Of a stretch of 64,000 bases of DNA, positions 27,265-56,371 are shown one piece after another. Under the pieces are notes generated by a model. That model did no database searches. It was given only the letters and a program-made list of their open reading frames with translations, and was not told the origin of the DNA. Location: the NCBI GenBank assembly GCA_020055645.1, contig CM034549.1:5394001-5458000 (forward strand), given 5' to 3'. This DNA comes from Tomocerus qinae (Eukaryota; Arthropoda; Collembola; Entomobryomorpha; Tomoceridae). The position numbers and the translations under genes were made by a program. Within the stretch, counting starts at the first letter, position 1. Each line of letters begins with the position of its first letter.

Positions 27265-30200
27265 TACGAGGTATATGATCTTCGAATCAATCTATTGTCA
27301 GTAATCTATGCACCACTAAAGGCTACATGGAAGTCAATGTCTTGATCAAAACTCCAATTCATTGACCGTTATACAATTCTTCAAAATTCACCTACTTACT
27401 ACTACTCAAAACGTCAACAGAATATTTTATCGTTTATCTGTATACTGCTGTAGCCCATGCGGAAGTAATGCTTATTGATATCAGCAGACCAAACTGCAAT
27501 AATCAGAAAGAAAGTATTTATAGTCTTCAAAATATCAATTGTAATAGTGTATTCTGTATTCACTATCCACGTGTACTCGAAAATTGTGCACAATTCCTCC
27601 AAACCTCAATCACCGTATATGATATTCGAATTAATCTATTTTCTGGTTTCAGTGTACTATTACATGCTGCGTGGAAGTCAATGTCTTGATTAATACTCCA
27701 ATTCATTGACCGTTATACAATGTCTTTCAAAATTCACCCACAGTCAATGAACGCCGACAAAATCCTTCTTCATTTATCTGTATTCTGTATACTGCTGTAG
27801 ACCACGCGGAAGTAATGCTTATTGATATCAGCAGACCAAACTGCAATATTCAGAAAGAAAGTATTGATAATAGTGTTCAAAATATCAATTGCAATAGTAT
27901 ATTCTGTATTTATTGTCCACGTGTACTCAAAAATTATGTTCAATTCCATCAAAATTAACTCACCGTATATTATCTTCGAATCAAACCATTGTCAGTTATC
28001 TGTGTACTACTAAATGTCACATGGAAGTCAATGTCTTAATTAAAACTCCAATTCATTGGCCGTTATACAATTTCTTTCAAAATTCACCCACAGTCAATGA
28101 ACGCCGACAAAATCCTTCTTCATTTATCTGTATTCTGTATACTGCTGTAGGCCACGCGGAAGTAATGCTTATTGATATCAGCAGACCAAACTGCAATATT
28201 CAGAAAGAAAGTATTGATAATAGTGTTCAAAATATCAATTGCAATAGTATATTCTGTATTTATTGTCTACGTGTACTCGAAAACTATGTACAATTCCATC
28301 AAAATTAACTCACCGTATATTATCGTCGAAAACAAACCATTGTCAGTTATCTGTGTACTACTAAATGTCACATGGAAGTCAATGTCTTAATTAAAACTCC
28401 AATTCATTGGCCGTTATACAATTTCTTTAAAAATTCACCCACAGTCAATGAACGCCGACATGATACTTCTTCATTTGTCTGTATTCTGTATACTGCTGTA
28501 GGCCACGCGGAAGTAATGCTTATTGATATCAGCAGACCAAACTGCAATATTCAGAAAGAAAGTATTGATAATAGTGTTCAAAATATCAATTGCAATAGTA
28601 TATTCTGTATTTATTGTCTACGTGTACTCGAAAACTATGTACAATTCCATTAAAATTAACTCACCGTATATTATCGTCGAAAACAAACCATTGTCAGTTA
28701 GTTATCTGTGTACTACTAAATGTCACATGGAAGTCAATGTCTTGATTAAAACTCCAATTCATTGGCCGTTATACAATTTCTTTCAAAATTCACCCACAGT
28801 CAATGAACGTCGACAGAATCCTTTATCATATATCTGTATACTGCTGTAGACCATGCGGAGGTAATGCTTATTGATATCAGCAGACCAAACTGCAATATTC
28901 AGAAAGAAAGTATTGATAATAGTGTTCAAAATATCAATTGCAATAGTATATTCTGTATTTATTGTCTACGTGTACTCGAAAACTATGTACAATTCCATCA
29001 AAATTAACTCACCGTATATTATCGTCGAAAACAAACCATTGTCAGTTATCTGTGTACTACTAAATGTCACATGGAAGTCAATGTCTTGATTAAAACTCCA
29101 ATTCATTGGCCGTTATACAATTTCTTTAAAAATTCACCCACAGTCAATGAACGCCGACATGATACTTCTTCATTTGTCTGTATTCTGTATACTGCTGTAG
29201 GCCACGCGGAAGTAATGCTTATTGATATCAGCAGACCAAACTGCAATATTCAGAAAGAAAGTATTGATAATAGTGTTCAAAATATCAATTGCAATAGTAT
29301 ATTCTGTATTTTTATTGTCTACGTGTACTCGAAAACTATGTACAATTCCATCAAAATTAACTCACCGTATATTATCGTCGAAAACAAACCATTGTCAGTT
29401 ATCTGTGTACTACTAAATGTCACATGGAAGTCAATATCTTAATTAAAACTCCAATTCATTGGCCGTTATACAATTTCTTTAAAAATTCACCCACAATCAA
29501 TGAACGCCGACAAGATCCTTCTTTATTTGTCTGTATTCTGTATACTGCTGTAGGCCACGCGGATGAATGCTTATTGATATCAGCAGACCAAACTGCAATA
29601 TTCAGAAAGAAAGTATTGATAATAGTGTTCAAAATATCAATTGCAATAGTATATTCTGTATTTATTGTCTACGTGTACTCGAAAACTATGTACAATTCCA
29701 TTAAAATTAACTCACCGTATATTATCGTCGAAAACAAACCATTGTCAGTTATCTGTGTACTACTAAATGTCACATGGAAGTCAATGTTTTGATTAAAACT
29801 CCAATTCATTGGCCGTTATACAATTTCTTTAAAAATTCACCCACAGTCAATGAACGCCGACAAGATCCTTCTTCATTTGTCTGTATTCTGTATACTGCTG
29901 TAGGCCACGCGGAAGTAATGCTTATTGATATCAGCAGACCAAACTGCAATATTCAGAAAGAAAGTATTGATAATAGTGTTCAAAATATCAATTGCAATAG
30001 TATATTCTGTATTTATTGTCTACGTGTACTCGAAAACTATGTACAATTCCATTAAAATTAACTCACCGTATATTATCGTCGAAAACAAATCATTGTCAGT
30101 TATCTGTGTACTACTAAATGTCACATGGAAGTCAATGTCTTGATTAAAACTCCAATTCATTGGCCGTTATACAATTTCTTTCAAAATTCACCCACAGTCA

Positions 30201-30461
30201 ATGAACGTCGACAGAATCCTTTATCATATATCTGTATACTGCTGTAGACCATGCGGAGGTAATGCTTATTGATATCAGCAGACCAAACTGCAATATAAAG
30301 AAAGAAAGTATTGATAATAGTGTTCAAAATATCAATTGCAATAGTATATTCTGTATTTATTGTCTACGTGTACTCGAAAACTATGTACAGGGTGGCGCAG
30401 AATGATGTATACATGAACTTTGACCTTTAATAACTGACGATTGGTTTGATGTATTTCAATG

Positions 30462-30811
30462 TTATGCACACCATGTGAAAGAGCATGCGTTTTTTAGTGA
30501 GATTTCTGAATTTGAAAACCCTCCATCACCAGACACCGGCGTAATCGCTTCAGCACTGACCGACCTGAATTTTTGTAATATTCCTGATTTATTTCCCATT
30601 TCCGTAACGATGAATGCGCGTAGTTGCATCAATGTTGTTGACTTTTCGGCATGGACATTATCCTCGACGATTCCCCAAAGACTGAAATCACATGGTGTTA
30701 AGTCCGGTGATCTCGGTGGCCATGAAACCGATTCTCTCCAACCGACCCATCTTTCAAAGAAGTGGGCATCAAACCATTTCCTAACATCAAGCCTAAATTG
30801 CTTAATGGCTA
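30462..30811 (-). pseudogene. Tc1/mariner-type transposase C-terminal fragment (left arm)
   Basis: Read on the minus strand, this arm encodes the C-terminal end of a DDE transposase. The hallmark WPPRSPDLTPCDFSLWG is intact, including the third catalytic acidic position expected of Tc1/mariner (D in SPDLTPCD). It is preceded by a WFDAHFFERWVGWRE-like stretch typical of insect Tc1/mariner proteins, and the frame ends at TAA (complement of 30462-30464). The N-terminal DNA-binding part and the first two catalytic acids are absent, so it cannot be a complete enzyme. It is the better preserved of the two arms. Confidence 0.75.
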
Positions 30812-30930
30812 AACGATTTTAAACGACTGTGATTTGGAATTACTTGAATAGCTGGCCAATTAAGTCATTGGGCAGAAAAAAGACTTAATGGGTGAATGAT
30901 GATGGGGCAGATTGGGCACCGGCGCATTTC

Positions 30931-31273
30931 AGGCTTGATGTTAGGATTAGGGAATTGTTTGATACCCACTTCCCTGCATGACAGATGCATCAGTAGGGGA
31001 ATATAGGTTTCATGGCCACCAAGATCACCGGACTTAACACCATGTGATTTTAGTCTTTAGGGAATCGTTGAGGATAATGCCCATGCCGAAAAGTCAACAA
31101 CATTGATGCAACTACGCGCATGCATCGTTACGGAAATGGGAAATAAATCAGGAATATTACAAAAATTCAGGTCGGTCAGTGTTGGAGCGATTACGTCGGT
31201 GTCTGGTGATGGAGGGTCTTCAAATTCAGAAATCTCACTAAAAAACGCATGCTCTTTTACATGGTGTGCATAG
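30931..31273 (+). pseudogene. Tc1/mariner-type transposase C-terminal fragment (right arm, decayed)
   Basis: The mirror copy of the left-arm fragment, now on the plus strand. The SPDLTPCDF hallmark is present, but the following Trp codon has become TAG (CTT TAG GGA), and the segment upstream of the hallmark has several differences, including small length changes. The two arms have therefore diverged since the inverted structure formed. Confidence 0.7.
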
Positions 31274-32091
31274 CATTGAAATACACCAAACCGATCGTCA
31301 GTTATTAAAGGTCAAAGTTCATGTATACATCATTCTGCGCCACCCGGTACAATTCCATCAAAATTAACTCACCGTATATTATCGTCGAAAACAAACCATT
31401 GTCAGTTATCTGTGTACTACTAAATGTCACACGGAAGTCTATGTCCTAATTAAAACTCCAATTCATTGGCTGTTATACAATTCCTTTCAAAATTCATCCA
31501 CAGTCAATGAACGTCGGCAGAATCCTTTATCATTTATCTGTATAATGCTGTAGACATCGCGGAAGTAATGCTTATTGATATCAGCAGACCAAACTGCAAT
31601 ATTCAGTAAGAACGTAATGATAATAGTGTTCAAAATATCAATTGCAATAGTATATTCTGTATTTATTGTCCACGTGTACTCAAAAATTATGTTCTATTCC
31701 ATGAAAATTTTCACTCACCGTGTATGATCCTTAGCCTAGTCCTTTTTCGGTTATTTGTACACTGCTGCAGGCGATGTAAAAGTTATTTAAAAATCAAAAA
31801 GTCGTAATAACCTTTGTCCTTTGACCCAATTTATCAACATTTACTCAAATTTCCAAAAAGTTGATGCTACTCAAGAACCAATGCCTCTCCTGAGGAAAAC
31901 TCCCGCACTCCAATGCAAATTTGCCGACTTGTCTGTGTATTGGCCTACTCTGGAAAACCACAGTGCTGTGCTTGTTTGTGTATATCCTTCACTCCCCACC
32001 TAGCCTTGCTGTGCTTGTGCATTATCTTGACTCCACTCACTCATGTATAATGCATAGTACATGAGAAGTGAAAAAGCTGTCCGCGCTAACG

Positions 32092-32095
<4 letters not shown>

Positions 32096-32137
<42 letters not shown>
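32096..32137 (+). repeat. (GACA)n microsatellite, about ten copies
   Basis: An uninterrupted ACAG/GACA tetranucleotide run preceded by GCTAACGGACGGACAG. In several animal genomes such runs mark the 3' tail of non-LTR retroposons. That link is inference here, because no reverse-transcriptase coding sequence is visible upstream. Confidence 0.9.
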
Positions 32138-32204
32138 TTGGTCATGCCTATAAAGTAACTCCGTTACTTAATAAGTAGTGGAAATGCACACTAATGTGTA
32201 GGCG

Positions 32205-32460
32205 TTTTGCACAGTGGATGGGTTGTAAGTGTAAGTTCTCTGTATGGGGCAGGTGCAGGTTCGATTCCCGCCTGGAGAATTTGCTTTTCAGTTTGATAGT
32301 AGGATTGCTTCAAAGACTGTAAAGTATGGCCTCATTACTACTGCTGGTTGGCATTTCATGGCAAGATATCAAGATGTTTCCGTGTATTCGCAGAAACGAA
32401 CTTTGTCGACATGCTTTAATAACATATATGTATATACATTAGAATAGATATTCAATAAAT
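32205..32460 (+). mobile_element. Probable tRNA-derived SINE (head with A/B boxes and 3' body)
   Basis: A perfect RNA polymerase III B box (GGTTCGATTCC) lies at 32258-32268. A box-A-like word (TGCACAGTGGATGG) sits about 40 bp upstream, near 32208-32221. The T-arm folds (GCAGG, loop TTCGATT, CCCGC, one mismatch) and is followed by CTGGAGAA, a tRNA-like acceptor 3' strand. About 180 bp of non-tRNA body follows. This layout is what tRNA-derived SINEs show. No second full copy is visible in the window, and the flanking duplications were not resolved. Confidence 0.5.
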
Positions 32461-32505
32461 AACCTTACACCCCTAATAAAATTGGTATATAGTAGCAATT
32501 TCTTC

Positions 32506-32535
32506 ATTCTCCAGTAGCTTAACTGGCAGAGCAGC
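32506..32535 (+). other. tRNA-like 5' half (acceptor strand, D-arm, anticodon-stem strand)
   Basis: ATTCTCCAG at 32506-32514 is exactly complementary over 9 bp to CTGGAGAAT at 32272-32280. It is followed by TA, a D-arm (GCTT, loop AACTGGCA, GAGC), A, and GCCCT. GCCCT can pair with GGGGC at 32246-32250. Joined in permuted order, the two pieces make a nearly complete cloverleaf. It could be a truncated second SINE copy or a permuted tRNA-like gene; see findings. Confidence 0.45.
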
Positions 32536-34640
32536 CCTCAGAAAACATTTACCCAATTAGTGCAAAACTTATTTTGCACAATTATTACACTGCATGAAGT
32601 GGGTGCAATATTAAAGACAATGCATTAAATATTATAGAATAGGTAAATAAAACTGCACTGTGTTTGAATATTCTCATTTAGAACGTCAGGTTAATCAAAT
32701 AGATAAATGTTTGTTTCCGATGAGGAAACTTGTTTGACAATAGGAAGTATTAACAAAAACATTTCATTTATTTGTCGATATTAACATCTTTTGAAGTGCA
32801 ACAATCTTTTAGGACGTGCACAGTAGTCATTGTGGTATAGCCATATTGAATACTAAATGGTGTCTTCTAATACTATTAAACAAACTTGTATCACATTAGT
32901 CGGTTACATGTGTAGTATATATTTCGTTAAGATTTTAATAATAATAAGTAATAATTATTATTAATCTTTCTTGAGGACGATGATTATCGCTTAGTCGGAG
33001 ATTAAACTAGAATCTGCAAACGCTAAGCTGCGAGAACAAAGTGCAACCGTTGATATACAACTGCAACTGAAACCGAAAGGTAGCAGAAGTGTACTCTTTA
33101 CTTCTTTTGTGTTCTGTGTGGAAGAAATACGAAACACCAACTCGTAATGCCCTTGTACAATAATATAGTTATACCTACCTACCTGGTGCAAATTAGGAAA
33201 TCATCCAGAATTGTTTAATTTATCTTGGATTTCGGTGTAAATGTAGAATTGCAATCTTGCGGCCAAAAATACTGTTAATTGGGAAATTATGCATAACGGC
33301 CTATATTTTACATATGGTTTGGTTAACCCTTCTGAAATTTGCACCATTGTCTTTACTAGGCTTGCAACTTGTCTTTATTCTGTCTTGGACGCTTTCCTTG
33401 TCGTTGGAGCTGTCAAGATAGTGTTACTGTCACATTTTAAAAGCACGTATACATCAATTTCTTGCAATCTATATTTCCTATAAGGACAACCTAAACGACA
33501 CCACGCATTGACACATACATGTACATACATACTTAGCACCATACTTGATCTCACTCCAATTAAGAACAGGATCATTGGTTGATTCTGCGTGAGATCGATT
33601 ATGAAGAATGCTAATTGGAACATGTTAATCCCCTAAGCCAAGTATGGTATCCTCTCTCTGCCTACCTAGTCAAAAGTCAGGGTGATCGACATCTATACTG
33701 CCATTTAAATGACATTGACAAGGAACAATTAAAGTATTAAAATACAGGAACTGATTAAAAATATCCATAAATAGTTTAAAATAAGCCATGATGATCTCCG
33801 ATTCAAGAAACTTAGAAGTCTAAGTTTTAGTAGAAGTCAATTGGACATTGGAAGTTTAAGTACCAGTTTAAGTAAGTTTAAGTTTTGCTGTATGACCCTA
33901 TTAGAACGAATTGCTTTAATTTGTCTCAATCTTTTCTTGGTTGATGCAAACTTTAATATCAGACCGTCAAGACAAAGTCATAATACATGACACTTATAAA
34001 GGTTGGAAAATTATTGTTTAGCATTTCAAATGTGTTTTTATGTTTTTCGAAGGATTTTATTAGCCAGTTAAATTTTACCATAATAAACCACTTTTGAGCG
34101 GTAAGTATTTCAAAATAATATTTCGTGTGGTTTTTAGACAAGAAATTAGTCTCACCAATTCTCCTTCTATTTTGAATTTTTGATGTCACTTTGCATCCGT
34201 TTTTTGAAAAAGGGAATCGCTTGGGTCTTTTACTCTGATTATTGATCTTAAACGGCAAATAATATGATAAGTAATTTATTTAAATCATGTTTCCTGTCGA
34301 AGTTGAAAAACAGATGTGTTTGCATTTTGTACCTACTTACTCCAGATACATTTTTGAGCAGCTATGATTATTAGCATAGATTTTGCAGTTCTTAGTATAG
34401 CTTAATGTACAATGTATTTCGTATACGAAAAGATGACACAAATAGTCTTGCATTTTGGTACTTTGTATATCTCTCCATTCATAAATTAACAAGACTGTTT
34501 TGAGAATATTTAACTTTTCATAATAAATAGTAGATGCTTAACCACAGTTTGAAAGGTTTCAAAGGTTTTAGTACGTATTGAAGGCGGAGCTTTTCTCAGT
34601 CCCATGTATACGTTATAAATCTATGTTATAGTATATAGTG
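32536..34640. other. Intergenic AT-rich stretch between the repeats and the PLXDC gene
   Basis: No coding exon or RNA gene supported. A run of AAGTTT/TTTAAG-like words near 33815-33890 is mildly repetitive but not a regular tandem array. Confidence 0.4.
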
Positions 34641-34648
34641 TATATAAG
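34641..34648 (+). promoter_or_regulatory. Candidate TATA box for the PLXDC gene
   Basis: TATATAAG lies about 150 bp upstream of the initiator ATG at 34789. A start about 30 bp downstream would leave a 5' UTR of roughly 120 bp. In DNA this AT-rich the match may be chance. Confidence 0.25.
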
Positions 34649-34788
34649 TTTTAATGCTGTATGTCTATGCAGCCAACGTACGTCTGTGAAATGCACAGAC
34701 AGGATTACCTTTCAGTTAGATGCCATCTGTTGCAGTGGAAGGAGAGCCCTGCTCTGACTAAGAATTCGTATTATTATCGTCTTGAAAA

Positions 34789-53991
<19,203 letters not shown>

Positions 53992-54170
53992 TAACTTATA
54001 TAAATAAATATCTAACTATATTTAGGTATAGTGATGTCAATTTGTGAAATGGTAATTACTAATTATCATTATAAAGGTAATAAGTGTATATATATATGTA
54101 AGTACAGTTTGTGTACACTGACTAGAGAGATACGCCCATCCCACGTGTGTATCACACGTGAAATAAATTA
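53992..54170 (+). terminator. PLXDC 3' UTR with two candidate poly(A) signals and a hairpin
   Basis: AATAAA occurs at 54003-54008, only 12 bases after the stop codon, and again at 54162-54167. The second is directly preceded by a perfect 8 bp stem (CACGTGTG, loop TAT, CACACGTG, 54142-54160). Which signal is used cannot be told from sequence. Confidence 0.35.
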
Positions 54171-56213
54171 TAGTATTTTTAAGTCCTAATTGAACTATCT
54201 AACAAGAAATGATACAGTCTAATTGTTTGTACAGATCTGTAGACCTTTGTACCGTCTTGTCATATTACCTACGCCTTATTGTATAGCTTCGATAAATAGT
54301 GTTAACAATTTATGTTAATGTATTCGCATATTTGCAATGCAGACGATCAGGAAAAGTACCGAGCTGCATATGCAGCTAGTGACTATGTAGTCTAAAAGAA
54401 ATGTTATCTGTACTGTAGAACGAGTATTTAGTATTTGTAAATGTTGCATAATACACACAATCAGTTAACAAATGTATAGCATAATACATATCTCACGTAC
54501 TATATATCATATAATGTTATCTTAAAGTAGAATCTAACAACTCCTGATTTAAGATAACTTTAGTCAAGTCACATTAGTATAATTTCCTATTATTACATCT
54601 ACTGAAACCTGAACAAATATAAATTATACTAGAATTCAAACGCTATAACAAATAGTAAGGTGCAATTGTTTTCACAGTTTAAATGAAAAGTAAGGTGCAA
54701 CTGAGAGTGAATGGCTAATAATAATTTGTACATGCCTAGATCCAATCAATTTAGTGTATAGGTAGACATTGTGTGAAGTGTAAATGCATTTTGTTGTCTT
54801 GTCATGTTAAGCTACTGATTAACTGAAAGGTGATCTTAGATTTGATCTGTACGTTATGTTTATGAGTACCAACTCTTAAAGAGGCTAGTTAGTTTTACAA
54901 TTTTGTAGTAGTGAAGTAGCGTGTACTAAATAATTGTACTTATGTACCGTAGAGGGATTAATATACTGCAATTATTTATTGCATTTAAGTACTATCAAGT
55001 TTCCAACTATTATACAATACACCGACTTCATGACATCGTAAATGAGAACCATACAAGTTAAAAGTCTACTAAAAGACTATTTTGATACTCTATTCCATTA
55101 TCCATATTATACCTTCTTCCGGTTATTAGTAACACTTAATTGTATTTCACTAATACCTCACACAGAAGAAACATTAAACAATTTACGGACATATCGTATG
55201 CTAAAGACATACATACTCTGCCTTGTAAGTGCCTAGAACAAATTTGTCAATCGTAATTGTCTAGCATTTCTTTGGAATCTCAATCAAAATTATATACAGC
55301 TTGATTTTAAAGATTGTGGCATCCCGACTGAAAAATATGGTTATTGCGACTAAACTTCATAGCTAATGTTTACATTTCAGTCACATTCACATTTTGCAAT
55401 TTGTGTCGTTTAGCACGTTGGTTTTTAGCAGCTAGCAGTGGCTGTGATCAACCTATATTTAAAAATTGTAGTAGGTACTAGTTGACTAGTAGGCCGTAGG
55501 TACTCTGACTCTTCTCCTAGTAGATTTTTACATCAAAGATATTTTATCTCAGTAATAATGTTGGTAATGAAAGTAAGTTCTAAGTTCGTTAGTTTCGCTT
55601 TTATACACTTCTAATAATAATATTAGCATCCATGGTCTCTTAAATTTTTTAATCTCCTCAATTGTGTTGTGCATAATATTACTGGTAATTTGATGTTTGA
55701 GCTAGTTGTTTAAGAATCCTTTAAGAAAGACTTGAAATGATAAGTAATGAATTATGAGTGAACAAGTTATGATGAGATATTATGGTAATTGTATGTTTTT
55801 TCTGATAAAATGTGTTATACTAGCCATGAAGTTGTTTTTACCTAAATCAAGTTGTGAACTTAATCTTTAGTAGAGTTTGATAATTGAAAATGCTTTTACT
55901 ATGTTGCATATCTACACTTAATTGCGTATTAAAATAAATCTTTATGTAATTTACGAATAAAATGTCAAAGAGTATATTTAATCCGCCATTCTTGCATATG
56001 TACAAGAAGCACTCAGTATTGAATCTGCAATCAGCAGAATATATCTGTTGAAGAAATTAGGCTTTACAGTATTATTAAAATAAATTCAACTCCCCTCCAC
56101 AAATTGCAAAAGCAGCTACTTTTTGTTGGTTTAGACAATTTCTCCAGGAGTTTGAACAATTATTTTGCATATGTAGCAATTGTAGCAATTGGCTACTAAC
56201 TAAGTAAACATGA

Positions 56214-56274
56214 AGAAATGGAGGACAATTACACAGTTACTGACAGTAACAATGTGCAATTGTCCTCCATTTCT
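56214..56274 (+). other. Imperfect hairpin, about 61 nt, pre-miRNA-like
   Basis: AGAAATGGAGGACAATT at 56214-56230 pairs with AATTGTCCTCCATTTCT at 56258-56274, and the stem continues with small bulges (TACACAGTTACTG against CAGTAACAATGTG). The stem reaches nearly 30 bp with a very small loop. Size and bulging resemble a miRNA precursor, but a short inverted-repeat transposon remnant is equally possible. Confidence 0.5.
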
Positions 56275-56310
56275 AAAAAAAGTATAATAAGGTATTAAAA
56301 TATGGTGCTT

Positions 56311-56371
56311 TAATAAAAGTATAATGTAGGTGTACAGTAACTTACTGTATACCTACATTATACTTTTATTA
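56311..56371 (+). repeat. Near-perfect 61 bp palindrome
   Basis: TAATAAAAGTATAATGTAGG at the left is exactly mirrored at the right end; only one position near the middle (GTGTAC against GTATAC) departs. There is virtually no loop, so it reads as a small palindromic element rather than a typical miRNA precursor. Confidence 0.75.

Larger units (their letters stand above)
30388..31347. mobile_element. 960 bp foldback element with about 410 bp inverted arms, TA target duplication
   Basis: The left end starts CAGGGTGGCGCAGAATGATG and the right end is its near-perfect complement (ending CATTCTGCGCCACCCGG). Arms span about 30388-30796 and 30929-31347, with a spacer of about 130 bp. The insertion lies inside a satellite unit: intact units read CTATGTACAATTCC, here split as CTATGTA|element|TACAATTCC. 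This gives a TA duplication; GTAC is an alternative reading. TA targets and the CAGGGTG-type terminus fit IS630-Tc1-mariner elements, and each arm carries a fragment of such a transposase in mirror orientation. The element looks non-autonomous. Confidence 0.9.
27265..31760 (+). repeat. Tandem satellite, about ten units of about 350 bp, interrupted by a foldback element
   Basis: A marker word, GATATCAGCAGACC, recurs at 27477, 27824, 28174, 28525, 28873, 29224, 29575, 29927, 30271 and 31577. Spacings are 347, 350, 351, 348, 351, 351, 352 and 344 bp. The last gap is 1306 bp, or about 344 once the 960 bp insertion plus its TA duplication is removed. Central units are nearly identical, while the first unit and the last partial copy (after about 31700) are diverged, as expected from unequal exchange. 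Each central unit contains short open frames in more than one frame, with no start context, splice signals or family resemblance; I treat these as consequences of homogenisation, not genes. Confidence 0.95.

Noticed and set aside
27468..30143. Series of near-identical 60-131 codon open frames
   Set aside because: They are repeated copies in the satellite array, occur in overlapping frames, and show no splice, start or family evidence.
30475..30822. 115-codon plus-strand open frame
   Set aside because: It is antisense to the transposase fragment in the left arm of the foldback element; the minus-strand reading carries the recognisable motif.
27265..31760. CRISPR-like array
   Set aside because: Direct repeats are contiguous long units without short repeat/unique spacer structure, and the genome is eukaryotic.
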